Positions 7,204 to 14,216 of a DNA stretch of 15,595 nucleotides are shown here, in pieces. Each line of letters begins with the position of its first letter. Position 1 is the first letter of the stretch. A model generated the notes under the pieces. That model was not told where the DNA came from. It searched no databases and was given only the letters and a program-made list of their open reading frames with translations. The stretch spans positions 1 to 15,595 of the forward strand of contig CAZGRO010000021.1 of assembly GCA_964528315.1 (NCBI GenBank). Direction: 5' to 3'. The DNA comes from JALHTG01 sp964528315. GTDB lineage: Archaea > Thermoproteota > Bathyarchaeia > 40CM-2-53-6 > JALHTG01. The position numbers and the translations under genes are program-made.

Positions 7204-7770
7204 ATGTGGAGTTTCAGAGTGCCCAATGAGAGGCGTCCCATCAGTGCCATCCAATTCGCGATACTCACGGCGCTGAGAGAGGAAGCGTTCTGTCTCGTGG
7301 ATATCGAGGAGCATCTGAGGAGGCCATTCGGCACCATTTGGCAACCGCATCGAGGAACAATCTCAAACGCGTTGAAAGAGTTGGAGGAGAGAGGATTCGT
7401 GGAGAGGCATGATGCCGCTGAAGGAGGGAGAGGGCGAATGAACTTCGAGCTGACACCAAGGGGCCGAGAGGCGTTGAAGAAAGCGTTCAAGGGATTCTCT
7501 GAAGCCATGGAGATCACGTCTCGTTTCGCTGAGGCCCTTTCACATGACCTCTCTCAATTCTCAGACATGGACGAGTTGATTCGACGATTCTCAAGCCAAC
7601 CAACTCCCCGCCACATGTTCATGTTGAGAATGTGCATCCCGCACGAGAAGATGCTTCATGATGAACAAGCCGTGCAGACATATCACCGGTTTCTGAAGTC
7701 TGAGCTGGAACAGATCGAACAGAATCTTGTCCGTAGGAGACAACCCAAGGTAAGAATCAGAGTGGAATAG
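7204..7770 (+). CDS. PadR-family transcriptional regulator
   Basis: A 188-residue cytoplasmic DNA-binding protein. Residues about 13-96 are a PadR winged helix: an ILTAL helix, IEEHLRRPFGTIWQPHRGTI (the family's 'W-x-P-x-x-G-T-[IV]' turn into the recognition helix), ALKELEERGFVER, and a wing ending in FELTPRGREALKKA. The C-terminal part (100-188) is helical and charged, fitting PadR dimerisation, and ends in a basic tail (LVRRRQPKVRIRVE). No ribosome site precedes the ATG. A TATA box and a palindromic operator-like site lie directly upstream, suggesting autoregulation. The ligand and other targets are unknown. Confidence 0.88.
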   Translation: MWSFRVPNERRPISAIQFAILTALREEAFCLVDIEEHLRRPFGTIWQPHRGTISNALKELEERGFVERHDAAEGGRGRMNFELTPRGREALKKAFKGFSEAMEITSRFAEALSHDLSQFSDMDELIRRFSSQPTPRHMFMLRMCIPHEKMLHDEQAVQTYHRFLKSELEQIEQNLVRRRQPKVRIRVE

Positions 7771-7786
7771 AAGGTCGAATCCGAAA

Positions 7787-7984
7787 ATGATGAAACAAGA
7801 GAGATGCCGTCGACATCGATCTCAAGGCATTGTCGCATGTCGAACCTCACTATATGGGTGCGAACCGTTGCAGCGAGAGCCATTCGTACCAGATTTCTGG
7901 CCAGGAGAAGACCCACAGCCATTTCGGCCTTGGAATCCGTCAGAACTTGACAGAGATCTTGTTCTGCCTAGCGGGAATTGTTAG
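7787..7984 (+). CDS. Doubtful 65-codon ORF between padR and the TraB gene
   Basis: This fills most of the gap between the PadR gene and the TraB gene. It begins ATGATG with AAGGT 11 nt upstream. Its stop lies 2 nt before the preferred TraB start at 7987. The product is Arg/Pro/Trp-rich (for example PFVPDFWPGEDPQPFRPWNP) with three scattered cysteines plus a C-terminal one, and resembles nothing I know. Tight spacing on both sides favours a real gene; the repeated CGA codons and odd composition argue against. It may simply be leader sequence. Confidence 0.3.
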   Translation: MMKQERCRRHRSQGIVACRTSLYGCEPLQREPFVPDFWPGEDPQPFRPWNPSELDRDLVLPSGNC

Positions 7985-7986
7985 AA

Positions 7987-8676
7987 ATGCGCAACTATCT
8001 TCGATACATCAAGCTACTGGGAACAGCGCACTGGAGCCAGAGAAGCATCGCAGACGCCGCACAAGCAGTCAACATAACATCTCCTCAAGCCATCTGCCTT
8101 GAACTGGACAAGCGAAGATTTGCCCACCTGAGGCGGACATGCTTCGACTGCCCAAGGTTCGGTAACTGCAATCGCAAGTGTGAGTTTGTGGCGGCTGTGG
8201 ATGCGCTTGGAAATCAGGAGGCAGACATTTGGCTCATAGACATGGATGAACACGATATCGCCAGACGAGTACAGTCACAAGCCACACTGGAGGAGGTAGT
8301 GGCTTGGCAGAGAATAGAGGCCTACGTCGCCAGATACAACCAACAAGGAATCAGACTTTGGGAAGAAGGACTGAAGCAGGAAGCTCTGGCGCACTTCAAT
8401 GGCGGAACCGAGCTCATGTGCAGAGCCTTTCCGACCCTCTGGCGAGTTCTCATCCAAGAACGAAACCTAATGATGGCTGCTAGACTCATCTTCATTACGG
8501 AGCAGTACATCCGGGGCGGAATAGTAGAACCAAACATCCTGACCCTAGTCGGCGCTGCACATGTTCAAGGGATAAAGGAGCTGCTTACAGACCCCGCGAG
8601 GCTGGCCCGTTCAACCGAGCAGACTGGAATTGAGTTTACTCCACCTGCTAGGATTCACAGGGTCAGGGTCCTCTAG
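7987..8676 (+). CDS. Compact TraB/PrgY-family protein with a four-cysteine cluster
   Basis: A 229-residue protein of the TraB/PrgY/GumN superfamily. The family landmarks appear in order: GTAHWS (12-17), a family CLELDKRR (37-44), ADIWLIDMD (79-87), an ERN (158-160) and a second histidine box LVGAAHVQGI (187-196). The two GxxH boxes and the Glu/Asp are the proposed active-site or metal-binding residues. Where relatives have a long loop after the ELD motif, this protein has C-x2-C-x5-C-x3-C (Cys52, 55, 61, 65), a likely zinc or iron-sulfur site. No signal peptide or membrane helix is seen, so it appears soluble. ATG 7987 is preferred; a TTG at 7978 in frame would add three residues. No good ribosome site is visible. 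The biochemical role of archaeal TraB proteins is not settled. Confidence 0.85.
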   Translation: MRNYLRYIKLLGTAHWSQRSIADAAQAVNITSPQAICLELDKRRFAHLRRTCFDCPRFGNCNRKCEFVAAVDALGNQEADIWLIDMDEHDIARRVQSQATLEEVVAWQRIEAYVARYNQQGIRLWEEGLKQEALAHFNGGTELMCRAFPTLWRVLIQERNLMMAARLIFITEQYIRGGIVEPNILTLVGAAHVQGIKELLTDPARLARSTEQTGIEFTPPARIHRVRVL

Positions 8677-8715
8677 GAAATGATTAGAGGTGGGTCTTGG
8701 CGCTTCACCAGAGGG

Positions 8716-8991
8716 CTAGTAGAATCGTCTCTCGTCTCTCGCTCTGACCTTGGAGACTCCGAAATGCACGGCACAGGACACGCAGTAAAACTTGACGACC
8801 CTCTGTCTAGCGATATAAGCACCCTTCGCCCTGAGTTCTCGAGCCAAGGACGGATCCACCAAAGAAACCCAGTGGGTCGACCTCTTCGCCTTGTCCCTAG
8901 GGACTTGCATCCCACAGTTGGAGCATTGAATTAGGTCAGATCTTCCTTTTCCGCCTTTGCTCCTTCCTCTAGACTTCCTTTTCTTTGCCAT
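8716..8991 (-). CDS. rps26e: Ribosomal protein eS26
   Basis: A 91-residue basic protein of the small ribosomal subunit. It has the family's basic N-terminal stretch (MAKKRKSRGRSKGGKGR), the zinc pair C23-x2-C26 followed by VPRDKAKR, and the second pair C70-x2-C73 (YCVSCAVHFG). eS26 lies near the mRNA exit channel and mRNA 5' end in eukaryotic ribosomes. The frame is open to 9090, but the ATG at 8991 is chosen because it gives the standard protein and has GGGGAGAAGG (9001-9010) 9 nt upstream. The 33 extra residues of the longer reading show no family match. Its presence argues for a TACK-type archaeon. Confidence 0.95.
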   Translation of the reverse strand: MAKKRKSRGRSKGGKGRSDLIQCSNCGMQVPRDKAKRSTHWVSLVDPSLARELRAKGAYIARQRVVKFYCVSCAVHFGVSKVRARDERRFY

Positions 8992-9030
8992 CTGACTTTG
9001 CCTTCTCCCCGTCCAATCTCGATTCGCCCC

Positions 9031-9070
9031 TATTATGGCTTTATCTTGTGAGATCATGTCAGCCATAATA
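9031..9070. promoter_or_regulatory. Mirrored divergent promoter elements between eS26 and the kinase
   Basis: TATTATGGCT (9031-9040) and AGCCATAATA (9061-9070) are perfect inverted copies, 30 bp start to start. Read outwards, each strand has the same AGCCATAATA. On the minus strand it lies about 40 nt before the eS26 ATG and would give a leader that just includes its ribosome site. On the plus strand it points to the kinase gene with a roughly 105-nt leader. Either two identical BRE/TATA elements or one operator is possible. Confidence 0.5.
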
Positions 9071-9149
9071 CCTGAAACACAGCCCGTCATCGATCTCGGC
9101 AGCCGTCCGTTGGCTCTGGTATGAACACACGGCTCCGAGCTCAGACAAC

Positions 9150-9159
9150 GATTATCATA
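9150..9159 (+). promoter_or_regulatory. Alternative TATA-like element close to the PfkB gene
   Basis: The AT-rich stretch TTATCAT is about 45 nt before the ATG at 9199, which would give a leader of about 20 nt. It is weaker than the mirrored element at 9061-9070, but better spaced. Confidence 0.3.
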
Positions 9160-9198
9160 TGAACCAGAGACAGGAATCTACGGTGAAGATGAAGTGGC

Positions 9199-10101
9199 AT
9201 GCTGCGACTAGTCACGCTTGGTCATGTCACACTCGATCGCATAGGGATAGGCCGGTACAGGAAGACAGGTTGGGTCCCGGGAGGACCAGCGGTTCACACT
9301 TCGCTCACGGCAATCTCTCTTGGTGCAAGACCACTCATTACGTCCAAGGTTGGAACCGATTTTGGACAGAGGAGAGTAAGGTGGCTTAGGCAAAAAGGAG
9401 TCGACATCAGATTCCTTACGGTAGTTAAGGCTCCGACGACCAAGTTCGAGATTACCTACAAAAACGATCATAGGAGGCTGAGATTGTTGGGCAGGTGCGA
9501 TAACCTCGAAACCCTAGATCTGAAGCAGAATATTCGAATTCATTGTCTTCACATTGCACCAGTCATCGGAGAGATCACGGAGACAGTTGCTGGATGGTTT
9601 GCAGACCGATCCATGTTCGTGTCCCTTGATCCGCAAGGATACCTGCGAAAAGTTGGACGAAACAGAGTCATATCGGAGAGACGGTGGCTTGACAGATCCC
9701 TGTTGAAAAAGATAGGCATCCTGAAGGCAACATCCGACGAACTGAGAGCAATGGTCGGAGACAGCGACTCAAATGCTCTGAAAAGACTGAAAGGAATGGG
9801 ACCGTCTATCTGCATCCATACACGGGGATGTGAGGGACTCGATCTCCTTCTCCCAAGCGGTTTCTTCCATATCCCTGCCTACAGACCTGAGAAGGTTGTC
9901 GATCCCACCGGCGCAGGAGATGTCTTCACAGCCGCTTTTCTCTTGGATTTCTCTCGCTCAGGTGACGCGGTATGGTCGGCCTGCCTCGGCACGGCGGCGG
10001 CCTCCCTCAAAATAGAGCATATGGGACCCGCCTGTATTCGCGAGGCTAGCAAGATCTCTGAGAGGGCCAACGAGCTTCTATCGAATGTACGCCGCATTTG
10101 A
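9199..10101 (+). CDS. PfkB-family sugar/nucleoside/inositol kinase
   Basis: A 300-residue soluble kinase of the ribokinase (PfkB) family that uses ATP to phosphorylate a small hydroxyl-bearing substrate. The first signature is around 28-56 (GGPAVHTSLTAISLGA, then KVGTDFG). The second is DPTGAGDVFTAAFLLDF (235-251), with Asp241 as the catalytic base and the GAGD anion hole. The segments HIAPVIGEI (118-126) and LDPQGYLR (143-150) are distinctive and may mark a subfamily; inositol or nucleoside kinase are candidates, but the substrate is not decidable here. An in-frame TGA at 9190-9192 makes the ATG at 9199 the first usable start. It is convergent with proS, with only 3 nt between stops. Confidence 0.9.
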   Translation: MLRLVTLGHVTLDRIGIGRYRKTGWVPGGPAVHTSLTAISLGARPLITSKVGTDFGQRRVRWLRQKGVDIRFLTVVKAPTTKFEITYKNDHRRLRLLGRCDNLETLDLKQNIRIHCLHIAPVIGEITETVAGWFADRSMFVSLDPQGYLRKVGRNRVISERRWLDRSLLKKIGILKATSDELRAMVGDSDSNALKRLKGMGPSICIHTRGCEGLDLLLPSGFFHIPAYRPEKVVDPTGAGDVFTAAFLLDFSRSGDAVWSACLGTAAASLKIEHMGPACIREASKISERANELLSNVRRI

Positions 10102-10104
10102 GTC

Positions 10105-11550
10105 CTAGTAGGCTCTCGCGAAATACACGACCTCTCTAGCCTCACGGCCACACATCACGCATTTGCCGAACGGCTCTTCTCTCTGCAAGGGAACAGTTCT
10201 TATCGTTGCCCCCGTGTCCCCTTTTATTTTGGCTTCGCATTCTGATCTACCGCACCAGCAGGCCCTTATGAAGCCGCCCTTCGTCTCCAAGATCTGCTTG
10301 AAATCCTCATACGACTTCACGCTTCTTATGCTCTCTTCCAGTTGCTTCTTTGCCCGTTGATAGAGATCAGCTTGGACCGATTCCAAGATTCTCTTGATCT
10401 CTTGGTGGACGAGGGTCATCTTGACTGGGAGTTTCTGTCCTGTGTCTCTCCTAGAGACTATGACCTGATCCGCTGCCACATCTCTAGGACCTATCTCCAT
10501 TCTTGTCGGAACTCCTTTCATCTCCCACTCGTTGAATTTCCAGCCCGGTGTGTACTCTGTCCTATCATCAAGGAAGGCTAAGATATTCTTCGCCTTGAGA
10601 TGGTCAGCTATCTCCTTCGCCTTTGCTAGGACTCTGTCGCGATCCTCATTCTTGTAGTAGATAGGAACGATGACTACTTGGATCGGTGCTATTCGTGGAG
10701 GCACGATAAGCCCCTTGTCGTCGCCATGCATCATTATCATAGCTCCGATCATTCTCGTTGTGACCCCCCAGCTTGTCTGCCATACATAGTGATCCTTCTC
10801 ATCTTTGCCGAGGTATTTGATCTGGAAGGGCTTCGAGAAGTTCTGGCCAAGGAAGTGGGAAGTGCCCATCTGCAATGCCTTTCCGTCGGGCATCATGGCC
10901 TCCATCGTTAGGGTGTAGACAGCTCCAACGAACCTCTCAGCATCCGTCTTTTTCCCCAACAGGACGGGGATTGCTATCTGTTCCTCCACAAGCTGCCTAT
11001 AGTACTCCAATATGTCTCGGACTTCTTTCTCAGCCTCCTCGCTTGTGGCATGAACTGTGTGACCTTCCTGCCAGAGGAATTCCGATGTTCTAAGGAAGGG
11101 CTTCGTGGCCTTGATTTCAGCTCTAAAGACCGAGTTCCATAGATTGATCAGGATCGGCAGGTCTCGCCAGCTCTTCACCCATTTCGAATAGGAGTCACAG
11201 ACAATGGTTTCTGATGTGGGCCTCATAGCGAGCGGTTCACCAAGCTCATTATCTCCGGTCCGAGTCACCCAGAAAACCTCAGGCACAAATCCAGAGAAGT
11301 GTTCAGCCTCCTTCTTGAGATAGCTCTCTGGAATGAGCGCCGGAAAGTATGCGTTTCTATGCCCTACAGCCCTCAATCTTCCGTCAAGAAAGTTCTTCAT
11401 ATTCTCCCAGATCTCATACGAGTACGGCTTGAAGACAATGAAGCCCTTGATCCCTGCGTAGTCACATAGATCGGCTTTCATTATGATCTGGGTGTACCAT
11501 TCCGAGAAATCCTCACTCTTCCTTACAGTTATTCCTCTCTCAACAGACAC
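10105..11550 (-). CDS. proS: Prolyl-tRNA synthetase, archaeal/Thermus type
   Basis: A 481-residue cytoplasmic class II synthetase that charges tRNA-Pro. It opens with the family's DFSEWY segment, then has RPTSE (110-114), motif 2 (FRAE ... FLRTSEFLWQEGH, 142-164) and motif 3 (near GLIVPPRIAP, 281-290). The anticodon-binding domain covers about 290-395. The C-terminal zinc domain has Cys433, Cys438 (CGRSEC), Cys464 and Cys467 (CVMC), and the chain ends in the conserved Tyr that reaches the active site. There is no inserted bacterial editing domain, as expected for this type. The frame opens at GTG 11568, but AAGAGG (11559-11564) lies 8 nt before GTG 11550, and starting there matches the Thermus N terminus better. 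Confidence 0.96.
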   Translation of the reverse strand: MSVERGITVRKSEDFSEWYTQIIMKADLCDYAGIKGFIVFKPYSYEIWENMKNFLDGRLRAVGHRNAYFPALIPESYLKKEAEHFSGFVPEVFWVTRTGDNELGEPLAMRPTSETIVCDSYSKWVKSWRDLPILINLWNSVFRAEIKATKPFLRTSEFLWQEGHTVHATSEEAEKEVRDILEYYRQLVEEQIAIPVLLGKKTDAERFVGAVYTLTMEAMMPDGKALQMGTSHFLGQNFSKPFQIKYLGKDEKDHYVWQTSWGVTTRMIGAMIMMHGDDKGLIVPPRIAPIQVVIVPIYYKNEDRDRVLAKAKEIADHLKAKNILAFLDDRTEYTPGWKFNEWEMKGVPTRMEIGPRDVAADQVIVSRRDTGQKLPVKMTLVHQEIKRILESVQADLYQRAKKQLEESIRSVKSYEDFKQILETKGGFIRACWCGRSECEAKIKGDTGATIRTVPLQREEPFGKCVMCGREAREVVYFARAY

Positions 11551-11558
11551 CGTGAAAA

Positions 11559-11564
11559 CCTCTT
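11559..11564 (-). promoter_or_regulatory. Ribosome binding site that sets the proS start
   Basis: AAGAGG on the minus strand, 8 nt before GTG 11550. It would lie inside the coding region if GTG 11568 were the start, which is preceded by an in-frame TAG and no ribosome site. The same motif and spacing occur at thrS. Confidence 0.6.
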
Positions 11565-11612
11565 CCACAAACTAAAGGTCGAAGACAAGAAGAACTGGAA
11601 GCTTCTATCGAG

Positions 11613-11831
11613 GTGGAACAGATTCACCTATCACTTCGACCACTTGAACCGCATTTAGAGCTACTTCCCCTAATAGGCGTTATGCACGCCTTCGACACAA
11701 AGCTCTTCTCGCAACCAGGCAATCACTTCCAGACTGACCCGCTCGAACAGAAGACGACAATGGCATTTCACCAAGACGAAGCTAAGCTATTTCAATCGAG
11801 ATGCCACTTACAGGTTCACTCCAAGGCATGA
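11613..11831 (+). CDS. Doubtful 72-codon ORF coupled to the DUF457 gene
   Basis: It starts at GTG 11613 after a purine-rich ATCGAGG and ends with TGA overlapping an in-frame ATG of the next gene as ATGA (11828-11831). The product is His/Gln/Leu-rich, and I recognise no domain. The ATGA overlap is the only support; the space for a promoter between this start and proS is small. It may be chance. Confidence 0.25.
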   Translation: MEQIHLSLRPLEPHLELLPLIGVMHAFDTKLFSQPGNHFQTDPLEQKTTMAFHQDEAKLFQSRCHLQVHSKA

Positions 11832-12361
11832 CGGAGATGCTTGCTGCACATCTGGCGCTTGCATTCCTCGTGAAGATACTGCTTCGCGATCTTGATCTCT
11901 TCTATCTGCTGGTTGGAACCTCATTGTCAGGGCTCGACGCCATTCTTCCGATTGTTGGGCTAAGCGATGAGGACTACCATTGTGGGAGCATTTTCCATTC
12001 GATCTGGCCACCTGTTATGGGAGCCGTCATTCTGCTTCTTCTAGGCCCAATAGCATCGATCTCATTTCTGACTGGAGGAATAGTGCATCTTCTTGGCGAT
12101 TCGACAGATGTGAGGGGGCGCCCTTGGCTTTATCCCCTCAGCAGGAAGAGGTTTGGTGTGGCCATCTTCCCGCATAATTTCAGAGATTACGTTTCGAATC
12201 CGGTTTGTCTTGCCATTGAGATCTGCTCGGTCATCTTTCTAGTTTGGTACGCTCTAGTGTTCGGGATTGATCTGACTTCTTGGCTTTGGATCGGCCTGTT
12301 GATTCCCTTGTTCATTGTTTTTGCGGTTCATCGCTGGCGAACCGAAAGGCTAGACTGTTAA
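11828..12361 (+). CDS. YdjM/DUF457-family membrane metal-dependent hydrolase
   Basis: A 177-residue polytopic membrane protein with the histidine/aspartate landmarks of the YdjM (DUF457) family: His8 in the first helix, GLDAILP (35-41, the family's 'PDID' position), HCGSIFHS (51-58, for the usual HRGxTHS) and HLLGDSTDVRG (87-97, for HLxLDxxTxxG) followed by PLS. Helices lie near 5-20, 24-45, 60-90, 128-147 and 150-168. Hydrolase activity in this family is mostly inferred from metal-ligand conservation. The frame is open from ATG 11801, but ATG 11828 or 11837 removes a nine-residue polar extension without family similarity. The gene is divergent from proS. Membrane placement is sure; substrate unknown. 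Confidence 0.7.
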   Translation: MTEMLAAHLALAFLVKILLRDLDLFYLLVGTSLSGLDAILPIVGLSDEDYHCGSIFHSIWPPVMGAVILLLLGPIASISFLTGGIVHLLGDSTDVRGRPWLYPLSRKRFGVAIFPHNFRDYVSNPVCLAIEICSVIFLVWYALVFGIDLTSWLWIGLLIPLFIVFAVHRWRTERLDC

Positions 12362-12413
12362 CGTAGAATCTCATTGACTTGCATATGACATTGTTCCATT
12401 CATGTTGAGAGGT

Positions 12414-12420
12414 CTTTTAT
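12414..12420 (+). promoter_or_regulatory. TATA box for the small ORF/IMPDH operon
   Basis: CTTTTAT lies about 40 nt before the ATG at 12457. Transcription would start near 12442, leaving a leader of about 15 nt containing GTGG as a weak ribosome site. Confidence 0.5.
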
Positions 12421-12456
12421 CAGTTCGGCCATGCCATAACGTGTAAGTGGCTTTGA

Positions 12457-12648
12457 ATGGTTGAGTTTGACGCATCAAGACTAGCGAACAGCCTAACTGA
12501 GAACCGTGGATCCTGCCTTAAGGCTCTTGATCTTCTTGTCCAACTGTCGCGAGTGCAGAAGGAAGAGAGGGAACTCTATGAGATGTACAAGGATCGCAAT
12601 CCTGTGATGGTACTAGGAGCTTTAGACGTAGGGGGGCTTCGGCCATGA
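12457..12648 (+). CDS. Small protein translationally coupled to the IMPDH-like gene
   Basis: A 63-residue soluble protein, mostly helical with a charged middle (VQKEERELYEMYKDRN). No family is recognised. Its TGA overlaps the ATG of the next gene as ATGA (12645-12648), and the only clear promoter lies before it, so both are expected on one mRNA with coupled translation. That makes a role tied to the IMPDH-like enzyme, for example a regulator or partner, a reasonable but untested inference. Confidence 0.65.
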   Translation: MVEFDASRLANSLTENRGSCLKALDLLVQLSRVQKEERELYEMYKDRNPVMVLGALDVGGLRP

Positions 12649-14090
12649 AGGGAACGTTCAGCCAGAAGTTGAAGGATGCGAGCCTGGCCGTAACCTTTCG
12701 GGATGTAATACTCGTTCCGAATTGGGTTGAAGTCGAACCGAAAGAAATTGATCTCACGACGCAAGCAACTGTCAACCACAAGTTGAACCTGCCGTTCATC
12801 TCTTCGCCGATGGACACTGTTACAGAAGCAGAAATGGCGATCGCTCTAGCCAGACTCGGGGGCTTGGGAATACTTCACAGAAACTGCTCGGTTGAAGATC
12901 AGGTGAAGATGGCGGCACAGGTGAAACGTGCTGAATCATTGATTATCCGAGAGGTAATTACACTCTCCACAAACCAAACGGTTGGAGACGCAATGGATCT
13001 GATGCAGAAACATCAGATCTCCGGCCTACCAGTCGTCGAAGGCGGCAAACTTGTGGGGCTCGTGACAGGGAGAGATGTGAGATTCGCTCACAGGACACTC
13101 AAGGTCAAGGATATGATGACGAAGAAACTTGTCACAGCGAAGGAAGGCACCACTCTAGAAGAGGCAAAGAACCTCCTTCATGCCAACAGAATCGAGAAGC
13201 TGCCAATCGTTGACAATGAGGGAACTCTGAGAGGGCTGATCACTTTCAAAGACATAATGTTGAGAGGACGCTTTCCAAACGCAGCTCGAGATGAGGAGGG
13301 CAAGTTGCTTTGCGGGGCGGCCGTTTCACCCTTTGACTTGGAGAGAGCCAAGAAGCTTGACCAACACATTGACGTACTGGTCATCGATGTTGCGCACTTC
13401 CACAATGCGAATGTCTTCAAATCAACCAAAGATATCCTCAAAGAAGTGCACGCGGACGTTGTTGTGGGAAACATCGGAACGTACAGGGCCGCAGAGGATA
13501 TTCTTACGAAACTTGAGCGGGTTGCTGGAATAAGGGCGGGGATCGGATCAGGATCCATTTGCACCACTTCAGAGGTTGCTAAGGCCGGCTCCCCGACACT
13601 CTTCGCCACGGCCCAAGCTGCCGACGCTCTAAGAAAGCATGGAAGCGACATCCCGATCATTGCCGATGGAGGCATCAGAGGGCCAGGGGACATAGCTGTG
13701 GCGCTCGGCGCAGGCGCATCCACAGTCATGATCGGCAATCTCTTCGCGAGATGCAAGGAAGCGCCGGGAAACCTTGTGGCCATTGGAGGACGCTACTACA
13801 AGCAGTACAGGGGAATGGGAAGCGCTTCGGCCATGGCCAAACGATACTCCATGGACCGGTACAGCATCCCAGCGAAAGGCATAGCTGAGGGTGTGGAAGG
13901 CTGGGTCCCCTACAAAGGTGACCTGGCGACGGTGATTCAGGAGCTTGCGGATGGGCTCAGAGCAGCCATGGGATACGCGGGCGCGAGAAACATCTCGGAA
14001 CTATGGGAGAAGGCTGAGTTCACAGTTATGAGCGCTGCAGGAATAGAGGAAGCCAAGCCGCACGACATACTCCTTCCAGGCGAGGCCTAG
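12645..14090 (+). CDS. guaB: Inosine-5'-monophosphate dehydrogenase (divergent)
   Basis: A 481-residue protein of the IMPDH/GMP-reductase family; IMPDH oxidises IMP to XMP with NAD in GTP synthesis. The TIM barrel is split by two CBS domains (about 100-150 and 155-208). Key residues are present: SSPMDTVTEA (53-62), catalytic Cys306 in GSGSICTT, ADGGIRGPGDI (340-350), and the IMPDH flap with RY (405-406) and EGVEGWVPYKG (415-425), which together with the CBS pair favours IMPDH over GMP reductase. Several usual motifs differ: VAHFHN (249-254) for AHGHS, GSGS for GPGS, CTTS for CTTR, and ARCKEAPG (368-375) for AGTEEAPG. Translation is coupled to the upstream small ORF by ATGA. Confidence 0.9.
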   Translation: MKGTFSQKLKDASLAVTFRDVILVPNWVEVEPKEIDLTTQATVNHKLNLPFISSPMDTVTEAEMAIALARLGGLGILHRNCSVEDQVKMAAQVKRAESLIIREVITLSTNQTVGDAMDLMQKHQISGLPVVEGGKLVGLVTGRDVRFAHRTLKVKDMMTKKLVTAKEGTTLEEAKNLLHANRIEKLPIVDNEGTLRGLITFKDIMLRGRFPNAARDEEGKLLCGAAVSPFDLERAKKLDQHIDVLVIDVAHFHNANVFKSTKDILKEVHADVVVGNIGTYRAAEDILTKLERVAGIRAGIGSGSICTTSEVAKAGSPTLFATAQAADALRKHGSDIPIIADGGIRGPGDIAVALGAGASTVMIGNLFARCKEAPGNLVAIGGRYYKQYRGMGSASAMAKRYSMDRYSIPAKGIAEGVEGWVPYKGDLATVIQELADGLRAAMGYAGARNISELWEKAEFTVMSAAGIEEAKPHDILLPGEA

Positions 14091-14171
14091 AATCAGAATA
14101 GTATGCAACAAGGATTTAGCGCACTAACGTAGCTCGGCTTGATTGTCTGCGGCGCACTCAAGAATGAGACC

Positions 14172-14197
14172 CGGCGATACTGGCTCAGGTATCACCG
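14172..14197 (-). terminator. Hairpin between convergent guaB and the winged-helix gene
   Basis: Arms CGGCGATAC and GTATCACCG surround an 8-nt loop. On the minus strand all nine pairs form, counting one G-U; on the plus strand one pair is a mismatch. It lies about 20 nt past the stop of the minus-strand regulator gene. It could be a transcript end or an RNA-stabilising stem, but there is no strong U-tract. Confidence 0.35.
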
Positions 14198-14216
14198 AGG
14201 CCCGTCCATGCTTCTT

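Noticed and set aside
7768..7785. T-arm-like AGGTCGAATCC, a possible tRNA fragment
   Set aside because: No matching acceptor, D or anticodon stem around it, and the T-loop bases are not right.
8991..9090. N-terminal extension of eS26 by 33 residues
   Set aside because: The extension has no eS26 similarity, spans the promoter-like repeat, and the ATG at 8991 has a well-placed ribosome site.
13178..13783. A 201-codon minus-strand reading frame inside guaB
   Set aside because: It lies entirely antisense to a clear IMPDH-family gene and has shadow-like composition (Ser/Ala/Pro-rich, no domain).
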